Positions 1 to 8,844 of a stretch of DNA of 52,499 bases are shown here, piece by piece; the stretch's first letter is position 1; every line of letters starts with the position of its first letter. Source of the stretch: Bradyrhizobium macuxiense (GTDB taxonomy: Bacteria > Pseudomonadota > Alphaproteobacteria > Rhizobiales > Xanthobacteraceae). The notes under the pieces were generated by a model. The model was given only the letters and a program-made list of their open reading frames with translations. It was not told the origin of the DNA and did not search any database. The stretch is from contig NZ_LNCU01000096.1 of the NCBI RefSeq assembly GCF_001542415.1, positions 1-52,499 of the forward strand. The letters run 5' to 3'. The translations under genes were made by a program, and so were the position numbers.

Positions 1-1103
1 TGCCAGCCATGCCAGGATCTGCTCTCGTTGTGATCGAGCCCGAATTCGTTTTTCGCAGTTTCAAAGCTGTCTTCGATCGCCCATCGATGGCCTTCGACCG
101 CGACCAGCGTTTCAATTGATGTTCCTGCCGGGCACCAGGTCGAGAAGAAGGCGAGGTCATCATCAGCGATACGACGCCGGATCAGCAGACCGCGTGTCCA
201 AAGACCTTGATCGACGCTGTTGAATTCTTCGGCATCGAGATCGGCTAGTTCGAGATAACACCAATCGTGCAGCCGCGGTCCTTTGGTTCCGGCACCGGCC
301 GACAGGCGCTTCCAGTCGGATGGGCGTCGCGTCCGGGCGAGTTCCGCAGCCGTCCCGGCGACCGGCGGTCGCTTGCCCCAGGATCGGAATACATGAGCGC
401 TGTTGACCCCAAGCACGTAGCCCTTGCCGGCCCGACGCAATTGCTGTTCGAGGTCGCCAACACCGTAAACGGTATCGCCGGCAACCCAGTTGAATGGGAC
501 AGACGCCGCTATCGCCCGTGCGATCATTCTCGTCGCAAGCTTTGGCTTGGTCGCAAAACCGACGTCGGCAGGCACGTATGTGGCTTCCAGGCGATCTGGA
601 TCGTCGGTCCATTCCTTCGGAAGATATAATGCGCGATCGATGAACGCATGGCCATGACGCGAAACGTAGGTAGCGAACACGCCGATCTGGCAGTTCGTAA
701 TCTTGCCTGCCGAACCGGTGTATTGCCGCGCCACGCCGCACGACGCCTTCCCCTGTTTGAGAAAGCCGGTCTCGTCGATGACGAGGACCGCATCGTCGTC
801 TGCCAAATGCTCCATCACATAGTCGCGGACAATATCGCGCAAGGCATCGGCATCCCAATCGCTGCGACCCAAGATCGCCTGTTGCCGCCAAGGACCAGGA
901 TCGCCAGCGGCCTCCGCGCGCATCCAACCGGTCTTGCGTTGCTCATCACCGAGCAGACCTTCCAGAAACAGGCCCGCGTTCCTCGCAACACGTTCTTGCC
1001 CGAACAGCGGACGTATCCGCTTCTTAACCTCCCGAAGCGACGCAGCCCACAACGCAAGCGTCTCTTCAACTGACGCTGCCTGCGCCCACAATCTTCGAAT
1101 CAT
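1..1103 (-). CDS. IS701-family transposase, 3' end outside window
   Basis: DDE transposase that cuts and pastes its insertion sequence. The reverse-strand frame is open from an ATG at 1103 to the window edge, giving 367 residues without a stop. A conserved block near residues 108-145 holds DETGFLKQGK followed by QYTGSAGKITNCQIGVF, which is diagnostic of IS701 transposases. The likely catalytic triad is D110 (VIDETGF), D210 (VAGDTVYG) and E344 (WAIEDSFE). The frame stays intact over the visible part, so the gene may be functional. The family is usually about 400-450 residues, so the missing C-terminus should be short. Family assignment is firm; naming an individual IS would need a search. Confidence 0.93.
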   Translation of the reverse strand, partial: MIRRLWAQAASVEETLALWAASLREVKKRIRPLFGQERVARNAGLFLEGLLGDEQRKTGWMRAEAAGDPGPWRQQAILGRSDWDADALRDIVRDYVMEHLADDDAVLVIDETGFLKQGKASCGVARQYTGSAGKITNCQIGVFATYVSRHGHAFIDRALYLPKEWTDDPDRLEATYVPADVGFATKPKLATRMIARAIAASVPFNWVAGDTVYGVGDLEQQLRRAGKGYVLGVNSAHVFRSWGKRPPVAGTAAELARTRRPSDWKRLSAGAGTKGPRLHDWCYLELADLDAEEFNSVDQGLWTRGLLIRRRIADDDLAFFSTWCPAGTSIETLVAVEGHRWAIEDSFETAKNEFGLDHNESRSWHGW

Positions 1104-1148
1104 GGTTGCCCATGGATTCAGAAACTCTCAGAAAACACAACTGTAATG
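1..1148 (-). mobile_element. IS701-family insertion sequence, one end visible
   Basis: The element covers the transposase plus a 45-base tip. I place its end at 1148 because CTAG at 1149-1152 follows directly, and IS701 elements duplicate a 4-base YTAR (often CTAG) target. The outermost bases, read inward on the reverse strand, begin CATTACAGTTGTGTTTTCTG. The other end and second CTAG copy lie left of the window, so the boundary is an inference. Confidence 0.6.
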
Positions 1149-1152
1149 CTAG

Positions 1153-1537
1153 GGCCTCAACCGCCGCTTCGTAGATGGGTCTCATCCTCGCCAGGCTTCC
1201 TCGCCGCAAGCATGCGGAAGGTGGGTACGGATCAAGCAATCCGACCGGATATGAGGTGATGCAGTGAGCTGCAGAAATCTTCGGAAGCCAATCCCTGCCA
1301 CGAGCCCACATGGCGCGCTGCGCTACGCATGGCTCCGCGCGCCCCCCCCTCTCGCCACGCAACCCTGGCCCACAGCCTTGACTTACAAATCCCCATATGA
1401 GGATGGGTAGAGCGAAGCGAAACCCATCGCTCTCACAGCGGCCGGGATGATAGGTATCGCTTCGCTCCACCCATCTACGCGCTATGCTTTCGCGACAAAG
1501 ATGCGGCCGGCCAACGGCCCGATTCAGGGAGTGTGCG
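1153..1537. other. Non-coding gap with palindromic repeat
   Basis: This 385-base stretch between the IS end and the binding-protein gene has no credible gene. Its right part holds the inverted repeat at 1401-1480. The rest, including a C-run near 1345-1351, shows no pattern I recognise. Confidence 0.5.
1401..1480. repeat. Palindromic intergenic repeat, Bradyrhizobium type
   Basis: The left arm GGATGGGTAGAGCGAAGCGA (1401-1420) and the right arm around TATCGCTTCGCTCCACCCAT (1455-1474) form a long imperfect inverted repeat. A shorter relative sits at 2611-2644, so this is a dispersed family and not a gene-specific site. The RNA could fold into a long hairpin. Confidence 0.6.
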
Positions 1538-2605
1538 ATGCGGAACCGCAAGTGGTCGAGACGCGACTGGCTCAAGGCATCGGCCGCCACCGCGGCGGGG
1601 GTGCTGTTCGCCGAACCCTTGAGGGCGGCCGCGCCGCCGGCATCCGTAGTGACGCCGGAGCTGATCGCGGCGGCGCAGAAGGAGGGCAAGGTCTCTTACT
1701 ACAGCGCGCTTGAACTGAACACGGCCGAACGGCTCGCGCGCGCGTTCGAGCAGAAATATCCCGGGATCAACGTCCGCGTCGAGCGTTCCGGCGCCGAGCG
1801 CATTTTCCAGCGCATCGCCCAGGAGCAGGGCAGCGGCATCCATGCGGTTGACGTCGCCAACTCCACGGACCCCGCGCATTATCTCGATTGGAAGAAGAAC
1901 GACTGGCTCGCGGCCTACATGCCTGAAGATGTCGTCAAGCATTTTCCGGCCGATCAGATCGATCCTGATGGGACCTATGCGACGTCCTGCGCGTGGTTCG
2001 AGGTGATCGGCTACAACACCGAGCAGGTGAAGCCGGAGGAGGCGCCGAAGAGCTACGCCGATCTGCTCGATCCGAAATGGCGCGGCAAGCTGGTCAAGGG
2101 TCACCCGAGCTACAGCGGCGCGATCCTGACCGCGACCTTCGTGCTGGTGCGCGATCTCGGCTGGCCGTATCTGGAGAAGCTCGCGCAGCAGCGCGTGATG
2201 CAGGTGCAGTCGGCGGCCGATCCGCCGAAGAAGATCCTGCTCGGCGAGCGCGCCGTGATGGCCGACGGCAACGACTACAATCTCGTGCTGGCCAAGGACC
2301 AGGGCAAGCCGGTCGAGGTAGTGCATCCGGCCGAAGGCGCGCCGCTGATCATCGTGCCGAGCGGCATCTTCAAGAGCGCGCCGAACCCGAATGCGGCAAA
2401 GCTGTTCCAGAGTTTCTTCTTCAGCGCCGAGACCCAGCAGATGCTGGCCGACGAGTTCGCACACCGCTCGTTCCACGCAGAGGTGAAGGAGAAGGCCGAG
2501 CACGTGCCGCTCGCCAAGCTGAAGATGCTCAAGGCCGATCCCGCCCAGGTGCAGGCGCAGAGCGAGGAGATCAAGGCCAGGTACGCGAAGCTGTTCCGGG
2601 TGTAG
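1538..2605 (+). CDS. Tat-exported ABC-type solute-binding protein (iron(III)-binding-like)
   Basis: Periplasmic binding protein of the extracellular solute-binding (Fe3+/thiamine-like) fold, 355 residues. I use the ATG at 1538 because a twin-arginine signal follows at once: SRRDWLK at residues 7-13, then an Ala-rich stretch ending near LRAAA at 27-31. The mature part starts with ELIAAAQKEGKVSYYSAL, typical of ABC-type Fe3+ binding proteins, and carries DLLDPKWRGKL mid-protein as family members do. No permease or ATPase gene lies beside it, so it is an orphan or works with a transporter encoded elsewhere. The ligand cannot be read from sequence; iron is only the family label. Confidence 0.85.
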   Translation: MRNRKWSRRDWLKASAATAAGVLFAEPLRAAAPPASVVTPELIAAAQKEGKVSYYSALELNTAERLARAFEQKYPGINVRVERSGAERIFQRIAQEQGSGIHAVDVANSTDPAHYLDWKKNDWLAAYMPEDVVKHFPADQIDPDGTYATSCAWFEVIGYNTEQVKPEEAPKSYADLLDPKWRGKLVKGHPSYSGAILTATFVLVRDLGWPYLEKLAQQRVMQVQSAADPPKKILLGERAVMADGNDYNLVLAKDQGKPVEVVHPAEGAPLIIVPSGIFKSAPNPNAAKLFQSFFFSAETQQMLADEFAHRSFHAEVKEKAEHVPLAKLKMLKADPAQVQAQSEEIKARYAKLFRV

Positions 2606-2610
2606 CCTCA

Positions 2611-2644
2611 GCGTAGGATGGTAGAGCGGAGCGATCCATCCTAC
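2611..2644. repeat. Short palindromic intergenic repeat
   Basis: GTAGGATGG and CCATCCTAC flank a centre reading TAGAGCGGAGCGAT. This is a compact relative of the repeat at 1401-1480 and lies just after the binding-protein stop codon. It could fold as a hairpin and may help end that transcript, but it has no T-run. Confidence 0.55.
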
Positions 2645-2667
2645 AGGGTCCCATCCTTCACAAAAAC

Positions 2668-2696
2668 AAAAGGCGCTTCCATCGGAAGCGCCTTTT
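2668..2696 (-). terminator. Rho-independent terminator of glnA
   Basis: A perfect 13-base stem, AAAAGGCGCTTCC (2668-2680) and GGAAGCGCCTTTT (2684-2696), closes a 3-base loop. Read on the reverse strand it lies 22 bases past the glnA stop and is followed by a T-rich tail. The A/T ends mean it may also work for the forward gene. Confidence 0.88.
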
Positions 2697-2718
2697 GCAT
2701 CTCTGCAGCCTTTCAGGC

Positions 2719-4128
2719 TTACAGTGAGTAGTACATCTCGAACTCGACCGGGTGCGGGGTCATTTCGAAACGGGCGACCTCGGTCATCTTCAGCTCAATG
2801 AACGCGTCGATGAAGTCGTCGTCGAACACGCCACCGTTCTTGAGGAACGCGCGGTCCTTGTCGAGGTTCTCCAGCGCCTCGCGGAGCGAGCCGCAGACGG
2901 TCGGGATCTGCTTCAGCTCTTCCTTCGGCAGGTCGTAAAGGTCCTTGTCCATCGCCGGACCCGGATCGATCTTGTTCTTGATGCCGTCGAGGCCGGCCAT
3001 CAGCATCGCGGCGAAGCCGAGATAGGGGTTGGCCATCGGATCGGGGAAACGCACCTCGACGCGCTTGGCCTTCGGATTCGCCGTATAGGGGATGCGGCAG
3101 GACGCCGAGCGGTTGCGCGCGGAATAGGCGAGCAGCACGGGGGCTTCATAGCCTGGGACCAGACGCTTGTAGGAGTTGGTCGACGGGTTGGTGAAGGCGT
3201 TGATCGCCTTGGCGTGCTTGATGATACCGCCGATGTAGTGCAGGCAGGTCTCCGACAGGTCGGCATATTTGTTGCCGGCGAAGGTCGGCTTGCCGTCCTT
3301 CCAGATCGACTGGTGGACGTGCATGCCCGAGCCGTTGTCGCCAAAGACCGGCTTCGGCATGAAGGTGGCGGTCTTGCCGTAGATGTGCGCGACCTGATGG
3401 ATGCAGTACTTGTAGATCTGCATCTGGTCGGCCATCAGTGTCAGCGTGTCGAACTTCATGCCGAGCTCGTGCTGGGCCGACGCCACCTCGTGGTGATGCT
3501 TCTCGACCTTGACGCCCATCTTGGCCATAGCGCCGAGCATCTCGGAGCGCATGTCCTGCACGGAGTCCTGCGGCGGCACCGGGAAGTAGCCGGCCTTGGT
3601 GCGGATACGATGGCCGAGGTTGCCGCCCTCATATTCGGTGGAGGAATTGATCGGCAGCTCAGAGGAGTCGAGCTTGAAACCGGTGTTGTAGGGGTCGGCC
3701 GCGTAGCGCACGTCGTCGAACACGAAGAACTCGGCCTCGGGGCCGACGAACACGGTGTCGCCCACGCCCATGGACTTCACCATCGCCTCCGCCTTCTTGG
3801 CGATGCCGCGCGGGTCGCGGTTGTAGGGCTCGCCGGTGGTCGGCTCGAGTACGTCGCAGACGATGACCATGGTGGTCTCGGCGAAGAACGGATCGATGGT
3901 CGCGGTGACCGGGTCGGGCATCAGGCACATGTCGGATTCATTGATCGCCTTCCAGCCGGCGATCGAGGAGCCGTCGAACATCTGACCTTCGGCAAAGGTG
4001 TCCTCTTCGATCATGCTGACATCGAAGGTCACGTGCTGCCACTTGCCGCGCGGATCGGTGAAGCGCAGGTCGACGTATTTGACGTCGTTGTCCTTGATCG
4101 ATTTCAGGACGTCTTTGGCGGTCTTCAT
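2719..4128 (-). CDS. glnA: Glutamine synthetase type I
   Basis: Makes glutamine from glutamate, ammonia and ATP as a cytoplasmic dodecamer; it is the main ammonium-assimilating enzyme. Length is 469 residues, the usual GSI size. I start at the ATG at 4128, preceded by AAAAGGGGTACTC; a longer frame reaches 4212 but lacks GSI-like residues. Visible signatures include FAEGQMFDGSS near the N-terminus, HVHQS in the active site, NRSASCRIP, and the adenylylation loop KDLYDLP with Tyr398, the predicted target of GlnE. It lies downstream of glnB on the same strand, as in rhizobial glnBA operons. Regulation by adenylylation is family knowledge; the site is seen. Confidence 0.98.
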   Translation of the reverse strand: MKTAKDVLKSIKDNDVKYVDLRFTDPRGKWQHVTFDVSMIEEDTFAEGQMFDGSSIAGWKAINESDMCLMPDPVTATIDPFFAETTMVIVCDVLEPTTGEPYNRDPRGIAKKAEAMVKSMGVGDTVFVGPEAEFFVFDDVRYAADPYNTGFKLDSSELPINSSTEYEGGNLGHRIRTKAGYFPVPPQDSVQDMRSEMLGAMAKMGVKVEKHHHEVASAQHELGMKFDTLTLMADQMQIYKYCIHQVAHIYGKTATFMPKPVFGDNGSGMHVHQSIWKDGKPTFAGNKYADLSETCLHYIGGIIKHAKAINAFTNPSTNSYKRLVPGYEAPVLLAYSARNRSASCRIPYTANPKAKRVEVRFPDPMANPYLGFAAMLMAGLDGIKNKIDPGPAMDKDLYDLPKEELKQIPTVCGSLREALENLDKDRAFLKNGGVFDDDFIDAFIELKMTEVARFEMTPHPVEFEMYYSL

Positions 4129-4221
4129 GAGTACCCCTTTTGGATTGACGGGTCGGTTTCCAGCGTTCAGCGACTTTATTCTCGCGAATGGCGAGTTGGT
4201 GTGACGACTCAAACGAAATCA

Positions 4222-4237
4222 GGCTGCCGAAGCAGCC
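4222..4237 (-). terminator. Small hairpin between glnB and glnA (possible attenuator)
   Basis: GGCTGC and GCAGCC pair around a four-base loop (UUCG on the transcript strand). Only a weak T-rich stretch follows in the glnB-to-glnA direction. It could reduce read-through from glnB into glnA, or be a stable UUCG hairpin with no terminating role. Confidence 0.3.
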
Positions 4238-4279
4238 CTTTTTCTCCTCTGAAGTCGCAAAATCCGGATAGCATCGGGC

Positions 4280-4618
<339 letters not shown>

Positions 4619-4972
4619 TGAGCGCCTCCCGGGCATTGCAGATTGCAGGGTCGTCTTCGATGCGCATGGGGCGCAGTCTGGTCGAGTGTTATGGCTTCCG
4701 GCCCGTGACCGGAAACTCGCACAATGGTCGCACGAAGCCCATCGCGAGCGGCTTCCTCAAAAGCAGGGTCTATGCCAGTTTGTCAGGGTCCCCGATTTTG
4801 GAACGTTATCAGCCTTTTAACAGGCAGTCGGTTGATATCGAACCACAATGGGCATGATATCCAAGCCTATCGAATAGGCAAATTGACCAATATGTGAGCA
4901 ATCATGCGGTCAAAACCCCGCGGACGTCACAGGAAATGCCTCTCGAAAAGGCGAAGAGATTGAGGATTCGGC
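4619..4972. other. Divergent promoter region, glnB and nnr
   Basis: This 354-base gap separates the reverse-strand glnBA unit from forward-strand nnr, so it must hold at least two promoters. I looked for a sigma-54 site (TGGC-N8-TTGC pattern), expected for nitrogen control of glnB, and did not find a convincing one. No gene is evident. Confidence 0.45.
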
Positions 4973-6478
4973 ATGGACGTTCTGACCACCACCGAGATGG
5001 AGCGCGCCGACCGGCTGACCATCGCAGCCGGAACGCCCGGCTTCGCCTTGATGATGAGCGCGGGCCAGGCTGTTGCCGAGGCGGCGATGGACCTGGTCGA
5101 GGAGGGGCCGATCGTCGTGGTCGCCGGCCGCGGCAACAATGGCGGTGACGGATTTGTCGCCGCCGCCGAGCTGGCGGCGCGCGGCCGCGAGGTCTCGGTC
5201 ATCCTGCTTTGCGAGCGCGACAGCCTGCAAGGCGATGCGGCGCTGGCGGCCAAGGGGTGGAAATACCCGGTGCTGCCGTTCAACCCGCAGGCGCTGGGCA
5301 TCGGCAAGCCGGCCCTGATCATCGACGCGTTGTTCGGTGCCGGGCTCAACCGGCCCGTGAAGGGCGATCCGCTGGAGATGATCGCCGCGATCAATGCCAA
5401 CGGCGCACCGGTGCTGGCCGTCGACCTGCCGAGCGGCATCAACGGTTCGACCGGAGCGGTGATGGGCGCTGCGGTGCAGGCGACCGAGACCGTGACCTTC
5501 TTCCGCAAGAAGCCCGGGCATCTGCTGCTGCCGGGCCGGATGCATTGCGGCAAGGTGCGGGTTGCCGAAATCGGCATCGATCCGCAGGTGCTGGATGAGA
5601 TCAAGCCGCTGACGGCCGAGAACGCGCCGGAGGCCTGGCGGTGGTCGTTCCCGGTGCCGCGGATCGACGGCCACAAATATGCGCGCGGGCATGCGGTGGT
5701 GGTGTCGGGCGATATCGCCTCGACCGGCGCGGCTCGGCTCGCCGCGCGCGGGGCACTGCGCGCCGGCGCCGGCCTCGTGACGGTGGCCTCGCCGCGCGAT
5801 GCGCTGGCGGTCAATGCCGCGGCGCTGACCGCCGTGATGGTGCGCGCGGTCGACAACCCGATCCAGTTCGCCGAACTGCTCGGCGACAAGAGGCTCAATG
5901 CCTGCGTGATCGGCCCCGGTATGGGCGTCAGCGCACGCACGCGCGACTTCGTCCACACCGCGCTGTCGGCGCAGCGCCACCTCGTGCTCGATGCCGATGC
6001 GCTGACGAGCTTTGCCAGTGCGCCGGACCGGCTGTTCGAGGCGATCAAGGCCTCCGACGGCCAGCAGGTGGTGCTGACGCCACATGAGGGCGAGTTTCCG
6101 CGGCTGTTCAGCGACATCTCCAACAAGTATCCCGGCCGCTCGAAGCTCGAGCGGGTGCGCGGCGCCGCCGAACGGTCCGGCGCGGTGGTGCTGCTGAAAG
6201 GCGCTGACACTGTGGTTGCGTCGCCCGACGGCCGCGCCACCATCGCCGCCAACGCGCCGCCCTGGCTCGCCACCGCCGGCGCCGGCGACGTGCTGTCCGG
6301 CATCATCGCAGGCTTCCTGGCGCAGGGCGTAACGGCGTTCGAGGCCGCCAGCATCGGCGTATGGATGCACGGCGAGGGCGCGGGCGAAGCCGGTCCCGGC
6401 CTGATCGCCGAAGACCTGACCGAGGTGCTGCCGGCCGTGTTCCGCCGGCTCTACGACGAGTTCGGGATTGAGTATTAG
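4973..6478 (+). CDS. nnr: Bifunctional NAD(P)H-hydrate epimerase / ADP-dependent NAD(P)H-hydrate dehydratase
   Basis: Repairs damaged NADH and NADPH. The N-terminal YjeF_N half (about residues 1-215) epimerises hydrated cofactor, and the C-terminal ribokinase-like half (about 225-495) dehydrates the S form using ADP. At 501 residues it is the full fused bacterial type. The N-half has GRGNNGGDG at 52-60 and an LPSGINGSTG motif. The C-half has LTPHEGEF and, near the end, the anion-hole motif GAGDVLSG. The stop codon overlaps the start of the next acetyltransferase gene, suggesting co-transcription. It lies divergent from glnBA. Confidence 0.96.
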   Translation: MDVLTTTEMERADRLTIAAGTPGFALMMSAGQAVAEAAMDLVEEGPIVVVAGRGNNGGDGFVAAAELAARGREVSVILLCERDSLQGDAALAAKGWKYPVLPFNPQALGIGKPALIIDALFGAGLNRPVKGDPLEMIAAINANGAPVLAVDLPSGINGSTGAVMGAAVQATETVTFFRKKPGHLLLPGRMHCGKVRVAEIGIDPQVLDEIKPLTAENAPEAWRWSFPVPRIDGHKYARGHAVVVSGDIASTGAARLAARGALRAGAGLVTVASPRDALAVNAAALTAVMVRAVDNPIQFAELLGDKRLNACVIGPGMGVSARTRDFVHTALSAQRHLVLDADALTSFASAPDRLFEAIKASDGQQVVLTPHEGEFPRLFSDISNKYPGRSKLERVRGAAERSGAVVLLKGADTVVASPDGRATIAANAPPWLATAGAGDVLSGIIAGFLAQGVTAFEAASIGVWMHGEGAGEAGPGLIAEDLTEVLPAVFRRLYDEFGIEY

Positions 6479-7088
6479 GCGGCTTGAACTTGCCGACATG
6501 GACGCGGCCGCGCGCGTGCATCGCGCGGCGTTCGATCAGGCGCTGCCGTGGCTCGCCGGCCTGCATATGCCGGACGAAGACCGCTGGTTCTATCGCGAAA
6601 GGATGCTTGCCGTCTGCACGCTTTGGGGCGCGTTCGACAGCGATGCGATGAGCGGCGTGATCGCGTTCCACCACGACTGGATCGAGCAGCTCTATGTGCT
6701 GCCTGCCGCGCAGGGCCGCGGCATCGGCGGTGCGCTGGTCGATATCGCAATGCACAGCGCCGACAGATTGCAACTGTGGACCTTCCAGCGAAATGCGGCG
6801 GCGCGCCGCTTTTATGAGGTGGGCGGATTTGTCCCGGTCGAGCAGACCGACGGCAGCGCAATGAGGAGAATGAGCCGGACGTGCGCTATCTCTGGACGCG
6901 TGCGGCCGGCCGGCGTCGTGCGCCCACCACGCCCGGGCAGGGACGATATTGACCGCAGGCGGAACCCGCGAACCGGACCAGGCTCACAGCGAGGCGGACG
7001 ATCGTCCGACGATCGGACGCTATTTGACCACCTGTGGTGCCTGTATGGACGGGCAAATCGAACCCTTGAGCCCCGACAAGCGGCGTAG
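6468..7088 (+). CDS. GNAT-family N-acetyltransferase, C-terminus apparently frameshifted
   Basis: Acetyl-CoA-dependent N-acetyltransferase of unknown substrate. I use the TTG at 6468, overlapping the nnr stop, because it keeps the first beta strand IRRLELADMDAA; the next ATG at 6498 would cut it. The acetyl-CoA motif appears as LYVLPAAQGRGIGGALV and a family FYEVGGFVPVEQTDGS block follows. After about 6858 this frame becomes low-complexity Arg-rich sequence. The neighbouring frame instead reads NEENEPDVRYLWTR and stops at 6952, matching the usual GNAT ending and length near 160 residues. A one-base change near 6855-6860 would join them, so this is either a recent frameshift or a sequence error. 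Confidence 0.75.
   Translation: MSIRRLELADMDAAARVHRAAFDQALPWLAGLHMPDEDRWFYRERMLAVCTLWGAFDSDAMSGVIAFHHDWIEQLYVLPAAQGRGIGGALVDIAMHSADRLQLWTFQRNAAARRFYEVGGFVPVEQTDGSAMRRMSRTCAISGRVRPAGVVRPPRPGRDDIDRRRNPRTGPGSQRGGRSSDDRTLFDHLWCLYGRANRTLEPRQAA
6995..7018. promoter_or_regulatory. Overlapping palindromes upstream of the radical-SAM gene
   Basis: CGGACGATCGTCCG (6995-7008) is a perfect 14-base palindrome. It overlaps GTCCGA-CGA-TCGGAC (7004-7018), a second dyad with the same half-site. They lie about 104 bases before the radical-SAM start and may be a regulator-binding site; no cognate regulator is obvious nearby. Confidence 0.35.
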
Positions 7089-7121
7089 CATGATGACCGT
7101 CAACGTCCAGGCCGGAGCAAC

Positions 7122-8735
7122 ATGACTCATCCTTGCCGTGTCCTAATGATCTATCCCAAGTTCGTACCGGACTCGTTCTGGAACTATACGGAGGCCTGCG
7201 AACTCGTCGGTGCGAATTATCCGGCAGCGCCGCTTGGACTGATCACTGTCGCCGCCATGCTGCCGAAGCATTGGGAAATTCGTCTCATCAACCGTAACAC
7301 CGAGCCTTTGAGGGACGCAGAGCTCGACTGGGCCGATCTCGTGATGATCGGCGGCATGCTCAACCAGCAGCCTGATTTTCTCCACCTGATCGATCTCGCC
7401 CATCTGCACGGCAAGCCGGTATGTGTCGGTGGGCCCGACGTCTCCTCCAGCCCGCATCTCTACGCGGACGCGGACTTCCAGGTGATCGGCGAGGCCGAGC
7501 AGATCATCGAGCGATTCATCGCCGCCTGGGAAAGCGGCGAGCGCAAGGGCGTATTCATTGCCGAGAAATTCAAGATCGACGTCACGCTAAGTCCGATGCC
7601 CCGCTACGATCTGATCAAGTTCGATCATTATCTCTTCATTGGGGTGCAGTATTCGCGCGGCTGCCCGTTCACCTGCGAGTTCTGCGATATCATCGAGCTG
7701 TATGGTCGCGTGCCGCGGACCAAGACCCCCGATCAGATTCTCGCTGAGCTGCAGGCGCTCTATGATCATGGTTATCGCGGGCATGTCGATTTCGTCGACG
7801 ACAATTTCATCGGCAACAAGAAAAATCTCCGCATCTTGCTGCCGCAGCTCAAGGCCTGGCTGGAAGAGCGAGACTATCCGTTCGAGTTCTCGACCGAAGC
7901 CTCGATCAATATCGCTGATGACAGCGAGCTGCTGCAGGCAATGAAGGACGCGAACTTCTTCGGAATTTTCGTCGGCATTGAGAGCCCGGATCCGGAGACT
8001 CTCGTGGAGATGAAGAAAAAGCAGAACACCAGGCGCAACATCGCCGAGAGCGTTCACAAGATCTACGACTACGGCATGTTCGTCACCGCGGGCTTCATCG
8101 TCGGGTTCGATACCGAGAAAGTCTCGATGGCGCAGGCGATGATCGACTTCATCGAGGAGGCGAGCATTCCAGTCTGCATGGTTGGACTGCTCTATGCGCT
8201 GCCTGGTACGCAGCTGACGCGGCGGCTGGCGAAGGAAGGCCGCCTGCACAAAGGCCATGATCTCATGAAGGTCGAGCAGGCGGGCGACCAATGCACGCTC
8301 GGCTGCAATTTCGACACCAAGCGTCCGCTTCGTGACATCCTTGTGGATTACAGGGCGGTGCTCGGCCACGTGTACAGCCCGTCTGCATATGCCGGTCGAC
8401 TGTCGCGGCTTGCCGCCATGCTCGACCGGTCCGACCGGCGGCGCGACCTGCCGGATGGCGACACGCGCAAGAAGCTTGGCGGCATCGAGGGCGTACACAA
8501 GATCATGCGAGCCCTGCCGGAGGTTCGCGAGCCGTTCTGGAAGACCTTTGTCGAGGTCGCCAAGTCCAATCCAGGCGCACTGCGCTACATCGTGATGCTG
8601 ATGGCGCTGTACCTGCATTTCGGACCGTTCTCGAAGCACGTGATCGGTGCGATCGACCGCCGGATTGCCGAGCTGGACGATATCCGTCCGGTGAGGGCGG
8701 CGGGGCCTGTGCCGCTCATCGAGGACGCAGTTTGA
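7122..8735 (+). CDS. B12-binding-type radical SAM protein, DUF4070 group
   Basis: Radical SAM enzyme of 537 residues. The N-terminal domain (about 5-140) has the Rossmann shape of B12-binding radical SAM proteins, starting RVLMIYPKF, but I see no DxHxxG cobalamin ligand motif. The iron-sulfur motif CPFTCEFC gives C181, C185 and C188. VDFVDDNFIGN and GIFVGIESPD follow as expected for the TIM barrel. The C-terminal part resembles DUF4070, the extension shared with hopanoid methylases such as HpnP, though this protein is not clearly HpnP itself. A GGCCGGAGCAAC leader precedes the ATG. The substrate is unknown; methylation or another radical step on a lipid-like molecule is conceivable. Confidence 0.85.
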   Translation: MTHPCRVLMIYPKFVPDSFWNYTEACELVGANYPAAPLGLITVAAMLPKHWEIRLINRNTEPLRDAELDWADLVMIGGMLNQQPDFLHLIDLAHLHGKPVCVGGPDVSSSPHLYADADFQVIGEAEQIIERFIAAWESGERKGVFIAEKFKIDVTLSPMPRYDLIKFDHYLFIGVQYSRGCPFTCEFCDIIELYGRVPRTKTPDQILAELQALYDHGYRGHVDFVDDNFIGNKKNLRILLPQLKAWLEERDYPFEFSTEASINIADDSELLQAMKDANFFGIFVGIESPDPETLVEMKKKQNTRRNIAESVHKIYDYGMFVTAGFIVGFDTEKVSMAQAMIDFIEEASIPVCMVGLLYALPGTQLTRRLAKEGRLHKGHDLMKVEQAGDQCTLGCNFDTKRPLRDILVDYRAVLGHVYSPSAYAGRLSRLAAMLDRSDRRRDLPDGDTRKKLGGIEGVHKIMRALPEVREPFWKTFVEVAKSNPGALRYIVMLMALYLHFGPFSKHVIGAIDRRIAELDDIRPVRAAGPVPLIEDAV

Positions 8736-8844
8736 TGGACGGCGAAGTTCGCTCGTCCGCGCGCTAATTCTTAAGGCGTGTCAGTCCGAGTTGCCCGTCC
8801 ACCGGCCCGCCTTGCAATGACGGACCGGTGTTGACTGATGCTGC

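Noticed and set aside
163..927. A 254-codon reverse frame within the IS
   Set aside because: It is Arg-rich and out of frame with the clear transposase reading frame that runs from 1103 to the edge.
4619..4972. Expected sigma-54/NtrC promoter for glnB
   Set aside because: No convincing TGGC-N8-TTGC pattern found on the reverse strand.
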